Assembly (NCBI GenBank): GCA_938008925.1
Contig: CALLIQ010000184.1
Coordinates: 1-11,136 of the forward strand
Direction: 5' to 3'
From: an uncultured Acidimicrobiales bacterium
Lineage (GTDB): Bacteria; Actinomycetota; Acidimicrobiia; Acidimicrobiales; SZUA-35
Length of the DNA stretch: 11,136 nucleotides
Shown here: one piece after another, positions 1-7,685 of the stretch
Layout of the letters: each line of letters begins with the position of its first letter
Position numbering within the stretch: position 1 is the first letter of the stretch
Made by a program: the position numbers and the translations under genes
Notes under the pieces: generated by a model
The model's database searches: none
The model's input: only the letters and a program-made list of their open reading frames with translations
What the model was told of the DNA's origin: nothing

Positions 1-2252
1 CCCTCGAGATCGCCGGTTCGCATGCGCAGCAGGCCGATGAGGCGGTCGTAGGCGCCGAGCCACGGGATGGCGGCGGCGTTCGGGGTCATGCAGTAGCCAG
101 CACACGGTTCGATGGCGGCGAGAAGCTGGTCGCACTCAGGCCGGTTGGTCGCGGCCGCGGCTTCGCCACACATCGCCATGGCCATCGGCCACAGCAGCGT
201 TTCGTCGTTCTCGAGCAGGGTGGGGATCGCCTCGTCGAGCAGGGCGTTGGCCCGGTCCATGTCGCCGTCGGTGGCTGCGGCAAGCGCGAAGGCCGACTGG
301 AGGACGGGGTCGGCGATCACGGCGATGAGCGGCTCGTACTGTTCGAGCGCTTTGCTGAACGTGCCGTCGTCGAGGGCGAAGATCGACCGGACGAACTCGA
401 GTGATGGGGCATCGACACCGAGATAGGCGAGCTCCTTGCTGGCCTCCGTCAGGATTTCCTCGGCGTCGTCGTAGCGGCCTTCGATGGTGGCCGCACCTGC
501 CCGCCACAAAGCCTCGTGCTCACGCAAACCGGCGGTCGGCACTTCTTCGATGGCGCCGATGATCGACAGTGCCGTCGGACGGTCGCCGGCGACGAGGGCA
601 TCGGCCACCACCATGCGCTGGGCGCGCACGGTCATCTCGTCGTCGCCTGCGTCGCGGGCCGCGTCGAGCGATGCCTGTGAGTCGGCTTCCCGGCGATCGA
701 AGGTGCCGGGGTGCACCATGAGGGCACGACGGCGACCGAGGAGGGCCTCGCCGATGAGGCCGATGTCGCCGGTCTCGTGCGCCGCTTCGACCGAGATCTC
801 GGCGGCATCGAGCTGGGCCCGGTTGAACCCGTCGATCTCGCCAGCGGCCACCTCGGCGATGGCCCGAACGGCGATGTCGTGGGGATCGGTCGGCTCGGGC
901 ATCCACGAGGCGATGCGGTCGAGGAGCCACTTTCCGTTGAGGACCGTCAGGTTCGGTTCCTCACGCCAGCGGAGCCGGCCGTATTCGCGAAGGATCGATC
1001 GCTTCAGGTCGATCGACAGTTCGTCGTCGAGGTCGGCGGCTTCATCGAGGGTCGCGGCAGCAGCCTCGACTTGGCCGGCGAAGCTGAGCGCCCGGGCTCG
1101 GCGCAGGATGCCGTCGGCTCGCTCGTCCGGCGTGCCGACGCGATCGAGGATCGACACGGCGAGGCCGTAGTGCTCAACCGCCTCAGGCAGCGCGCCCATG
1201 CCGATCGCGAGGTCGCCGGCTTCGAGCGCCATCTCGGCGGCGGGCCTGCCCTGCTGCGCGGTAGCGGCTCGACGAAGGTGATGAGCGACGGTCAGCGCGC
1301 TCTCGCCACGGTTGCGGAGCACGTCGGCGACCTGCGCATGCAGGCTGCCGCGCCGCTCGTCGCCGAGGTCGTCGTACATGAGCTCACGCATCAGGGCGTG
1401 AGAGAACGCGATGGCCTCGCCCTCGGTCACGAGCACCCCGCCTGATTCGACGGCGTTGAAGTCGGCGCCGGAGTCGGCGACGACCTCGGCCAGCAGGCTG
1501 CGTTCGGCAGAGGTGCCGAGGACGGAGAGCGCGTCGACGATTGGCCGCACACCGCTCGGGATCTCCTCGAGCTCCTGGCGCAGAAGGGTCGACAGCTCGG
1601 GCGGGAGCGACGTGGTGTGGGCCCGATGCTCGATGAGCCGGCGGATGAAGAGCGGGTTGCCATTGGTCCGCCGCCGGAGCTGATCGGCCTCATCAGCGGT
1701 GAGCGTGGTGCCGATCGAGCCGGCGAGGTCGATCGTCTCGGTGGTGTCGAGTCCGTCCAGGTTGATCTGGGGGCAGCGCAGCGACGTGATGTCGTCGCGC
1801 CCGGGCCGGGTCGATCCGATGACCGTCCAGGTCGACGTGCGGGGTCGGCGAGACAGATAGGCGAAGAGGTCGACCGTCGACTGATCGGCATCGTGGAGGT
1901 CGTCGAGGATCAGCAGCAGCGGGCCGTCGCTCGATTGGGTGCCGATCCAGTTGGCGACCGAGCGGAACACCATGCCGGTGGCGACGTCTTGTTCGCCCGG
2001 CTCGGTCTCGACCCGGAAATCGGCGTCGACCGAGGAGATCGCCTCGCTCCAGCCCCACATCGGTGGTGCTGCGGCGAACTCGCCACACACGCCCCAGCCG
2101 ACCTGGATTCCTTCGGCTCGGGCTGCCGCCGCCAGGCTCTGCAGGAAGGTGGTCTTGCCGATGCCGACCGACCCGTTGACCACGACGGTCCCATTGGCCG
2201 TGTCGGGCGAGGTGATGCCGTCGAGAAGGCGGCGTCGAGTCTGGTCCCTCAC
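1..2252 (-). CDS. STAND/AAA-type ATPase with helical-repeat tail, probable LuxR/LAL-like regulator (3' end outside window)
   Basis: I translated this frame by hand. It is open for 750 codons from a GTG at 2252 to the window edge, so the C-terminus is missing. Visible motifs are a Walker A loop GSVGIGKTT (residues 27-35), a Walker B strand LLLILDDLHDAD (112-123), a sensor-like NGNPLF (197-202), and FSHALMREL (283-291), which is typical of the winged-helix/ARC2 part of STAND ATPases. After about residue 300 it becomes alanine/leucine-rich helical sequence resembling TPR-type repeats. This order fits LAL/MalT-type signal-transduction ATPases, whose DNA-binding LuxR helix-turn-helix normally sits at the extreme C-terminus; here that end lies beyond position 1, so the regulator role is inference. 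GTG 2252 is the only plausible start, because an in-frame TAG lies eight codons upstream. The N-terminus is short: the usual GR-containing lead-in before Walker A is absent. No Shine-Dalgarno sequence is visible. It is co-directional with the transport/hydantoinase-like operon but separated from it by 80 bases, so it is probably a separate transcription unit. Confidence 0.85.
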   Translation of the reverse strand, partial: MRDQTRRRLLDGITSPDTANGTVVVNGSVGIGKTTFLQSLAAAARAEGIQVGWGVCGEFAAAPPMWGWSEAISSVDADFRVETEPGEQDVATGMVFRSVANWIGTQSSDGPLLLILDDLHDADQSTVDLFAYLSRRPRTSTWTVIGSTRPGRDDITSLRCPQINLDGLDTTETIDLAGSIGTTLTADEADQLRRRTNGNPLFIRRLIEHRAHTTSLPPELSTLLRQELEEIPSGVRPIVDALSVLGTSAERSLLAEVVADSGADFNAVESGGVLVTEGEAIAFSHALMRELMYDDLGDERRGSLHAQVADVLRNRGESALTVAHHLRRAATAQQGRPAAEMALEAGDLAIGMGALPEAVEHYGLAVSILDRVGTPDERADGILRRARALSFAGQVEAAAATLDEAADLDDELSIDLKRSILREYGRLRWREEPNLTVLNGKWLLDRIASWMPEPTDPHDIAVRAIAEVAAGEIDGFNRAQLDAAEISVEAAHETGDIGLIGEALLGRRRALMVHPGTFDRREADSQASLDAARDAGDDEMTVRAQRMVVADALVAGDRPTALSIIGAIEEVPTAGLREHEALWRAGAATIEGRYDDAEEILTEASKELAYLGVDAPSLEFVRSIFALDDGTFSKALEQYEPLIAVIADPVLQSAFALAAATDGDMDRANALLDEAIPTLLENDETLLWPMAMAMCGEAAAATNRPECDQLLAAIEPCAGYCMTPNAAAIPWLGAYDRLIGLLRMRTGDLE

Positions 2253-2259
2253 CGCTTGA

Positions 2260-2265
2260 ACAGTA
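2260..2265 (-). promoter_or_regulatory. Possible leaderless -10 box (TACTGT) for the STAND ATPase gene
   Basis: On the minus strand TACTGT fits the actinobacterial TANNNT -10 pattern. It ends seven bases before the GTG start at 2252, which would put the transcription start at or very near the start codon. This agrees with the absence of a ribosome binding site. I see no convincing -35 hexamer. The call rests on spacing and a short motif, so it is tentative. Confidence 0.35.
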
Positions 2266-2297
2266 GCGAAGCCCTACGGGCAGTTGTGTATCCGGGC

Positions 2298-2316
2298 TGT
2301 CACAACGGCTGTGACA
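2298..2316. promoter_or_regulatory. Inverted repeat TGTCACA-N5-TGTGACA, candidate operator or end hairpin
   Basis: There are two perfect 7-base arms around a 5-base centre, in the 80-base gap between the end of the DUF917 gene and the start of the STAND ATPase gene. Its centre lies about 55 bases upstream of the ATPase start codon, a normal position for an activator or regulator site. It is also about 17 bases after the DUF917 stop codon, so it could form a stem-loop at the end of that mRNA. There is no following T-run, which argues against a classical intrinsic terminator. The protein that might bind is unknown. Confidence 0.5.
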
Positions 2317-2332
2317 CCTGTCGGGTCGAGGC

Positions 2333-3445
2333 TCAGCGCTCGAGCGGTTGATGGTGGGCCGTCAGATCCTCGACCGGAGTGAAGTCGTGCTCGAAACCGA
2401 AGCACTGCGGAGCGACGACGTCGAGCGCTCGTTGTTGACGGAAGAACTCGGGGCAACCGATGCCGAGCACCGACACGCGCTGGCCGAATCGCAGACGCTC
2501 AGCATTGATCGGCGTCGAGGTCTCGAAGTCGACCACGCAGATGAGATCGGGGACCGAACACACGACATGTCCACCGGTACGGGCCACGAGGTACTCGTTC
2601 TTGATGTCGATGACGAGTGGATCGGCGTCGGCTCCGAACGGCTCGATCACGGCCCGACCGATGTCGTAGCCGCCGACGACGGCGGTCGCGACGTCCACCA
2701 CCTTTCCGGAATACAGATGGTGGACGTCGCCATAGATCGAGTCGGCGAAGAGATCGCGCAGCGGCTCGACGATGCCGTGAACATGCCCCCGCCGTTCCCG
2801 CAGCAGCCGCCCGAGTTCCGCTGAGAAGCTCACCGTGCCGTCCATGACGCACGACTGCACCTCGCGCCCCGTCATCGGGTGTTCAACCGTCGTGATCATG
2901 CCGCCCATCGCAGCGGCCATCGCCCGGATGTGTCGCTCGTAGGTGAGCGTCGAGTCGGTCTGGAACGTGGCGGTGTTCCCGGCGTAGTCGAGGGCGAGGG
3001 CGGGAGTCGGCGAGACGCCGGCGATCGAGAACGTCATCATCTGCGCCTCGGGGAGCGCCCGGCCCATCCCGTCGCCGTCGACCACGGGCAGCCCGAGTTC
3101 GGATCCGGCGATGAGTGGGATCAGCGAGTTGCCGCCGCCGATCTCGAACGACACGACGGCATCGACCGGCCGGCCGACGAGCGTCTCGTATGCGGCGAGA
3201 GCGATCGCGGGGTCATCGACGGAGGGCAACAGCTCGAGGCTGACCGAGGGCGCCCCGACCCCGCCGATCGAGACCACGTGCGCATCGTCGTCGAGTTCGG
3301 CCGCCCGGATGAGTTCGACCGGACCGTTCTTCGCCAGCACCGCTTGCGCAGCCAGCAACGAGATGTACGGATCGCCACCGCCCCCGGTTGCGAGGAAGGC
3401 CGCGCCGAGCGACAGGTCTTCGAGTCGATCCACCCCGAACATCAT
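2333..3445 (-). CDS. DUF917 (S-Me-THD family) protein
   Basis: A 370-residue protein of normal length for the DUF917 family (PF06032), now named for S-methyl-thiohydantoin desulfurase. The family match rests on GGGGDPY (residues 21-27), EIGGGNSL (101-108), VVDGDGMGRALPEAQM (121-136), GKVVDV (248-253), IDIKNEYLVA (279-288), and the C-terminal VPDLI...FGQRVSVLGIG block (298-330). No signal peptide or membrane segment is seen, so it should be cytoplasmic. It starts at ATG 3445, sharing ATGA with the stop codon of the HyuA-like gene, with GAGGA upstream; the second ATG at 3442 is an alternative. As I recall, members are commonly adjacent or fused to hydantoinase/oxoprolinase A-like proteins, so the two probably act together, perhaps as subunits. 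It is the last gene of the operon. The family assignment is firm. The exact substrate (thiohydantoin, hydantoin, lactam or other) cannot be read from the sequence. Confidence 0.9.
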   Translation of the reverse strand: MMFGVDRLEDLSLGAAFLATGGGGDPYISLLAAQAVLAKNGPVELIRAAELDDDAHVVSIGGVGAPSVSLELLPSVDDPAIALAAYETLVGRPVDAVVSFEIGGGNSLIPLIAGSELGLPVVDGDGMGRALPEAQMMTFSIAGVSPTPALALDYAGNTATFQTDSTLTYERHIRAMAAAMGGMITTVEHPMTGREVQSCVMDGTVSFSAELGRLLRERRGHVHGIVEPLRDLFADSIYGDVHHLYSGKVVDVATAVVGGYDIGRAVIEPFGADADPLVIDIKNEYLVARTGGHVVCSVPDLICVVDFETSTPINAERLRFGQRVSVLGIGCPEFFRQQRALDVVAPQCFGFEHDFTPVEDLTAHHQPLER

Positions 3446-5007
3446 CGAGTGTCCTCTTTCGAACCGAGGCCGGCGATGTCGCCGACCACCTTCACCCGTA
3501 GCCGTACGGTCGTATCGGTCATGTAGGACAACGCGATCTCTTCGATGTCGATCGTGCGCGTCGTGGCTCTGTCGGCGCCGGCGGCAACAGCGGTGTCGAC
3601 CGCCTGCGCGGTCACCGCAGCGATCGCGTCGTCGCGGGACACCTGATCGTAGGAGACCAGCTGCTCGGCCTCGCCGCCGATCTGGGCGATGGCTGCTCCG
3701 ATCGCGTTCGCCACCTCAGCGTGCTCCGGGCGCTTCAACTCCGATGCCGCGGCAAGACCCTGCGTGACGAGCAGACTCCCTCCGCCGACGAGGATCACCG
3801 GGAGCGGATCGCTGCTCGGCTTCATCTGCTCGATGCCCGAGTCGAGGAGTTCGGTGATCCGGCCGAGCGCTGCCTTGCAGACCGTCGGGTCCAAGTCCGA
3901 AACCAACCGAGGATCCCCGATGTTCGCTTCGCCGCTCGCGACGACGACGTCGGTCGCGGTCATCACGTCGCCGCCGAACACCAGGCCATCCTCGACGAGT
4001 CGGTGGCCGAGCGACCGAGGGCCGACCTCGGTCCCGTCAGCGCCGACCAAGCTTCCGCCGCCGAGACCGATCGCAAGCAGATCGGGCATCCGGAAATTCG
4101 TGCGGACGCCACCGACTTCGATCACCACGTTCGAATCTCGGGGAAAGCCGTTGCGGAGCACGCCGATGTCGGACGTCGTGCCACCGATGTCGACGACCAC
4201 CGCTTCGGTGAGCCCGGTCAGCTTCGACGCTCCGCGCAGCGAGTTCGTCGGGCCGGACGCGAATGTCAGGGCGGGGAATGACCGAGCGAACTCGGCCTGC
4301 ATGAGCGTTCCGTCGTTCTGGCTCACGAAGAACGGGCATCCCAGGCCGCGATCGCGCACGGCGGAGACCAGTGCGTCGACGACTCGATCAGCGAAGCCGA
4401 GCAGGCTGGTGTTCAGCAGTGCGGCGTTCTCTCGTTCGAGAATGCCGAGGCCGCCCATGGTGTGCGAGAGCGTGATGCGTGCGTCCGGCAGGGCCTTCCG
4501 AACGGAACGGCCCACTTCGAGCTCCATCTCGGGCTGGACCGGCGAGAAGGCGCCTGCGATCGAGACGGCCTCGACGTTCTTGTGAACGAGGTCGCGAACC
4601 ATCCGGTCGATCTCAGACGAATCGAGCTCGGCGAGCGGCCATCCGCTGTAGGACATGCCGCCGTGCAGTTCGTAGACGTTCGGACCGAGGGCGTTCGCGA
4701 TGTCATCGGGCCAGCCGATCTTTGGTGGGAGGCCCCGGCCCGATGGCATGCCGATTCGAACGGCGGCGACCTCCGCCAGTTCGCGCCGCTCGACGACGGC
4801 GTTGGTGAACTGCGTGGTGCCGAGCATGACGGCGGCGACCGCCGCCTCGCTGCCCGGCACGTCCGACAACACGGTGTCGAGAGCGTTCACGACGCCGGTC
4901 AACACGTCGGCCGTCGTCAACGCCTTGGTGGCGGCAAGCACCGCATCACCGTCGAGGAGCACAGCGTCGGTGTGCGTTCCGCCGACATCGACACCAATTC
5001 TCAGCAC
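3442..5007 (-). CDS. Hydantoinase/oxoprolinase subunit A-like protein (HyuA family, short form)
   Basis: A 521-residue ASKHA-fold protein. The N-terminal phosphate-binding loop is DVGGTHTD (residues 7-14), followed by SQNDGT (229-234), a second phosphate loop VVVDIGGTTSD (270-280), a glycine-rich IGLGGGSL (313-320), and an adenosine-type motif VILVGGGSLL (404-413). These match Hydant_A_N plus Hydantoinase_A domains, which in the family use ATP to activate an amide of a cyclic substrate. Full-length HyuA/5-oxoprolinase A subunits are usually about 650-700 residues, so the C-terminal region is missing. This looks like a natural short form paired with DUF917, since the reading frame is intact and ends in a normal ATGA overlap. 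Start is GTG 5007; the upstream TGAGGA carries the stop codon of the preceding ATPase gene and the Shine-Dalgarno sequence together, leaving only a 10-base gap. No HyuB partner is present in the window. The specific substrate is unknown. Confidence 0.9.
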   Translation of the reverse strand: MLRIGVDVGGTHTDAVLLDGDAVLAATKALTTADVLTGVVNALDTVLSDVPGSEAAVAAVMLGTTQFTNAVVERRELAEVAAVRIGMPSGRGLPPKIGWPDDIANALGPNVYELHGGMSYSGWPLAELDSSEIDRMVRDLVHKNVEAVSIAGAFSPVQPEMELEVGRSVRKALPDARITLSHTMGGLGILERENAALLNTSLLGFADRVVDALVSAVRDRGLGCPFFVSQNDGTLMQAEFARSFPALTFASGPTNSLRGASKLTGLTEAVVVDIGGTTSDIGVLRNGFPRDSNVVIEVGGVRTNFRMPDLLAIGLGGGSLVGADGTEVGPRSLGHRLVEDGLVFGGDVMTATDVVVASGEANIGDPRLVSDLDPTVCKAALGRITELLDSGIEQMKPSSDPLPVILVGGGSLLVTQGLAAASELKRPEHAEVANAIGAAIAQIGGEAEQLVSYDQVSRDDAIAAVTAQAVDTAVAAGADRATTRTIDIEEIALSYMTDTTVRLRVKVVGDIAGLGSKEDTR

Positions 5008-5017
5008 GGCGAGATCC

Positions 5018-5827
5018 TCACGATTGAAGCGACGACGCCAGAAGCGCCTTGGTGTATTCGTGCTCAGGCTCGCTGAACAGCTCGGTGGTCGGTCGGAGCT
5101 CGACGATCTCGCCCGAGCGCATCACGGCGATCCGGTCCGACAGGTAGCGGGCGACGGCGAGGTCGTGGGTGATGAAGATGTAGGTCAGGCCGTTTGCGTC
5201 GCGAAGTTCGCGCAACAGGTTGAGGACGCCAGCCTGGACCGAGACATCCAACGCGCTCGTCGGTTCGTCGAAGATCATCACCTCGGGTTCGAGCGTCATC
5301 GCTCGAGCCAGGACCACCCGTTGGGCTTGCCCGCCGCTCAGCTCGTGGGGATGACGGCTCGCAATGTCCGGCGTGAGCTCGAGTGACTCCAGCCACGATC
5401 GAACGCGCTCGTCGCGCTGGCCGGCGTCGAGGTCGGTGTGGATTCGCAGCGGTTCGGAGAGTTGGTCGCCGACGGTTCGACGGGGATTCAACGAGAGTTG
5501 CGGGTTCTGGAACACCATCTGCATCCGCTTTTGCATCGGGCGCCGAGCCCGACCGGTGAGGCCGACGAGTTCGATGCCGTCGAAGCGGATGGAACCTTCG
5601 ACCGGTTCGACGAGCCCGACGAGTGCGTGGGCGAGCGTCGACTTTCCGCTGCCCGACTCGCCGACCACGCCGAGCACCTCGCCTCGTCCTACCGAGAGCC
5701 GAAGGTCATCGATGACGCGAACCGTCGAGCGTCGGCCGTTCTCGCGAGAGCGGTACTCGACGCCGAGGCCGTCGATGTCGATCAGCGGCTCGGCGCCGAT
5801 CGGGGAAGTGGCATGCTCGGTGCTCAC
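5018..5827 (-). CDS. ABC transporter ATP-binding protein, Dpp/Opp type (DppF/OppF-like)
   Basis: The 269-residue nucleotide-binding subunit of a peptide-type importer; it hydrolyses ATP at the inner face of the membrane. Motifs are Walker A GESGSGKST (residues 56-64), Q-loop Q107, ABC signature LSGGQ (163-167), Walker B VMIFDE (183-188), and switch His221. FQNPQLSLNPR (106-116) is characteristic of the Dpp/Opp/Nik branch. The C-terminus is short, ending soon after EHEYTKALL, and lacks the cysteine-rich extension seen in the partner ATPase. The start GTG 5827 shares GTGA with the partner's stop codon, implying translational coupling and a heterodimer of the two ATPases. Substrate specificity is not encoded here; it follows from the binding protein. 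Confidence 0.95.
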   Translation of the reverse strand: MSTEHATSPIGAEPLIDIDGLGVEYRSRENGRRSTVRVIDDLRLSVGRGEVLGVVGESGSGKSTLAHALVGLVEPVEGSIRFDGIELVGLTGRARRPMQKRMQMVFQNPQLSLNPRRTVGDQLSEPLRIHTDLDAGQRDERVRSWLESLELTPDIASRHPHELSGGQAQRVVLARAMTLEPEVMIFDEPTSALDVSVQAGVLNLLRELRDANGLTYIFITHDLAVARYLSDRIAVMRSGEIVELRPTTELFSEPEHEYTKALLASSLQS

Positions 5828-6762
5828 GGTCGACCCCGCCCCGCGAGCACGCAGGCAACCTGATGATCATCCGTTCGACCGGTCGATTCGAGCGGAGGGA
5901 CATCGGCCAGGCAGGCGTCGGTGGCGTGTGGACAGCGAGGAGCGAAGGAGCAGCCGTCAATGCGGGTTCGTCCGTCGGGCACCGCACCGGGAATGGCGTC
6001 GAGCACTCCCAGGTCGCCGGCCATCGACGGTTGAGAGCGGATCAACGCCTGGGTGTATGGATGAAGCGGGGACTCCAAGACGGCATCGGTCGGCCCGGTT
6101 TCGACGACACGGCCGGCGTAGAGGACGGCGACTCGATCGGCGACCCGGCGGATGACGCCGAGGTCGTGGCTGACGATCGCGACCGTGAGTCCTCGATCTC
6201 GCTGGATCTGTTGGATCAGATCGAGCACCTGAGCCTGCGTCGTGACGTCGAGAGCCGTCGTCGGCTCGTCGGCGATGAGGAGACGGGGGTCTTGAGCCAG
6301 GGCGAAGGCGATGACCGCTCGTTGGCGCATGCCGCCCGACAGTTCGTGCGGATACGCGTCGAGTGAGCGCTGAGGGTCGGGGAGCCCGACATCGGCCAGC
6401 AGGCTCGCGAGCTGCTCTCGATCCTTGGTGCCGGCGACGAGCTCGAGTTGCTGACCGATCGTGAAGACGGGATTCAGCGCGGCCCCGGGGTTCTGGTAGA
6501 TCATCGCGGCGTGTCGGCACAGCGATCCGTCGAGATCGATGGGGGAGCCGTCGAACCGGACGGTGCCGGTCGTCGTCGCCGACTGTGGCGTGAGGCCGAG
6601 GATCGATCGGAACGTCACGGACTTGCCGCAACCCGACTCCCCGACCACGCCGAGGGTCTCGCCCTCGCGGACGTCGAGGGAGACACTGCGCACCGCCCGC
6701 ACGGCGCCGCCCGGCGAGTCGAAGGTGACGCCGAGCGCGTCGATGGAGAGCAGCGCGGTCAC
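5824..6762 (-). CDS. ABC transporter ATP-binding protein, Dpp/Opp type (DppD/OppD-like) with cysteine-rich C-terminus
   Basis: The frame stays open far upstream, to about 7293, but that part is a shadow of the permease gene. I place the start at GTG 6762, where GTGA overlaps the permease stop codon and the ATPase fold begins (MTALLSIDALGVTF), giving 312 residues. Motifs are Walker A GESGCGKS (41-48), Q-loop Q90, signature LSGGM (141-145), Walker B LLIADE (161-166), and switch His199. The oligopeptide-transporter C-terminal domain follows (SPLHPYTQAL, 231-240), then four cysteines at 271, 277, 284 and 304. In some Dpp/Opp transporters this cysteine pattern holds an iron-sulfur cluster. It pairs with the next gene's ATPase to power the importer. 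Confidence 0.95.
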   Translation of the reverse strand: MTALLSIDALGVTFDSPGGAVRAVRSVSLDVREGETLGVVGESGCGKSVTFRSILGLTPQSATTTGTVRFDGSPIDLDGSLCRHAAMIYQNPGAALNPVFTIGQQLELVAGTKDREQLASLLADVGLPDPQRSLDAYPHELSGGMRQRAVIAFALAQDPRLLIADEPTTALDVTTQAQVLDLIQQIQRDRGLTVAIVSHDLGVIRRVADRVAVLYAGRVVETGPTDAVLESPLHPYTQALIRSQPSMAGDLGVLDAIPGAVPDGRTRIDGCSFAPRCPHATDACLADVPPLESTGRTDDHQVACVLAGRGRP

Positions 6763-7685
6763 GACCCGCCCTCGCCTCGCGTCTTGGGGTCGGTGACGTC
6801 GCGAACGACGTCCCCGACCAGGTTGAAAGCGAGCGCGACCAGCGTGATCGCAGCGCCGGCGAATCCGGCGATCCACCACTGTCCCGACAGCACGAGCTGA
6901 CGACCCTCGTTGATCATGACGCCCCAGTCGGCGGTGGGTGGGCGTGGCCCGAGACCGACGAAGCTCAAACCGGCGGCGGTGAGGACCGAGGCCCCCAGGT
7001 CGGCCGTCGCCTGCACCCACACCGGTGACATGGCGTTTGGTATGACGTGCTTGCGGATGATGACGTGGCTCGGCACGCCGATGGCGCGAAGCGACTGGAC
7101 GAAGGGGCGATCGCGGAGACTGAGCACCTGCGCTCGGACCTGCCGGGCGTACCAGGGCCACCACGACACGGCGATCGCGATGACCGTGTTTCGCAGGCTT
7201 GCACCGAGGGCGGCGGCGACGATGACGGCGAGCAACAGCGGCGGAAACGCGAGGAACGTGTCGGTGAGACGCATCAGCACCTCGTCGACCCACCCGCCGA
7301 AGTAGCCGGCGACGGCGCCGACGATCACGCCGACCACGACGGCGATGGTGACGACCCCGACGGCGACGATGAGCGCGGTCCTCGCACCGAAGAGCACCCT
7401 GGCCAAGACGTCGCGCCCGAGGTCGTCGGTCCCCATCCAGTGCGACCAGCTCGGGGATTGGAGCCGATCGGTCACGTTCGGAGCGCCCCGGCCCTGATCG
7501 GCGTAAGGAGTGAGCCAGTCGGCGAACAACGCCCCGAACACGAACAGAGCGACGACGATCGCGGCGGCCATGCCGAGCCAGCTACGGCGGTAGTACCACG
7601 TCGCCGATCCAGGGCGTGTTGCGAAACGGCCGAGGAATCGGCGAGCCGGTTGGGCCCCGATCTCTTCGGGGAGCGTGCTGGTCAT
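6759..7685 (-). CDS. ABC transporter permease, DppC/OppC type
   Basis: A 308-residue inner-membrane subunit. It has an N-terminal cytoplasmic tail, a first membrane segment at about 37-57, and then a large extracytoplasmic loop with HWMGTDDLGRDVLAR (82-96), a hallmark of DppC-type permeases. Further membrane segments lie at about 103-130, 143-163, 167-180, 221-245 and 272-293. The cytoplasmic coupling loop is the EAA-like stretch around 196-216 (VQSLRAIGVPSHVIIRKHV), which contacts the ATPases. Start ATG 7685 overlaps the upstream permease stop as ATGA, with GGTGAGG about eight bases upstream. Its own stop overlaps the DppD-like start as GTGA. With the DppB-like protein it forms the translocation channel. 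Confidence 0.95.
   Translation of the reverse strand: MTSTLPEEIGAQPARRFLGRFATRPGSATWYYRRSWLGMAAAIVVALFVFGALFADWLTPYADQGRGAPNVTDRLQSPSWSHWMGTDDLGRDVLARVLFGARTALIVAVGVVTIAVVVGVIVGAVAGYFGGWVDEVLMRLTDTFLAFPPLLLAVIVAAALGASLRNTVIAIAVSWWPWYARQVRAQVLSLRDRPFVQSLRAIGVPSHVIIRKHVIPNAMSPVWVQATADLGASVLTAAGLSFVGLGPRPPTADWGVMINEGRQLVLSGQWWIAGFAGAAITLVALAFNLVGDVVRDVTDPKTRGEGGS

Noticed and set aside
711..1445. Plus-strand open frames across 112-2351
   Set aside because: They are antisense to the STAND ATPase, whose Walker motifs and continuous 750-codon frame make it the real gene.
3689..4585. 298-codon open frame on the plus strand
   Set aside because: Antisense shadow of the HyuA-like gene; Ser/Pro/Arg-rich with no motifs.
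6763..7293. N-terminal extension of the DppD-like ATPase frame up to 7293
   Set aside because: The extra part is Arg/His-rich, overlaps the DppC-like permease in another frame, and lacks family similarity. The GTG at 6762 with the 4-base overlap is the natural start.
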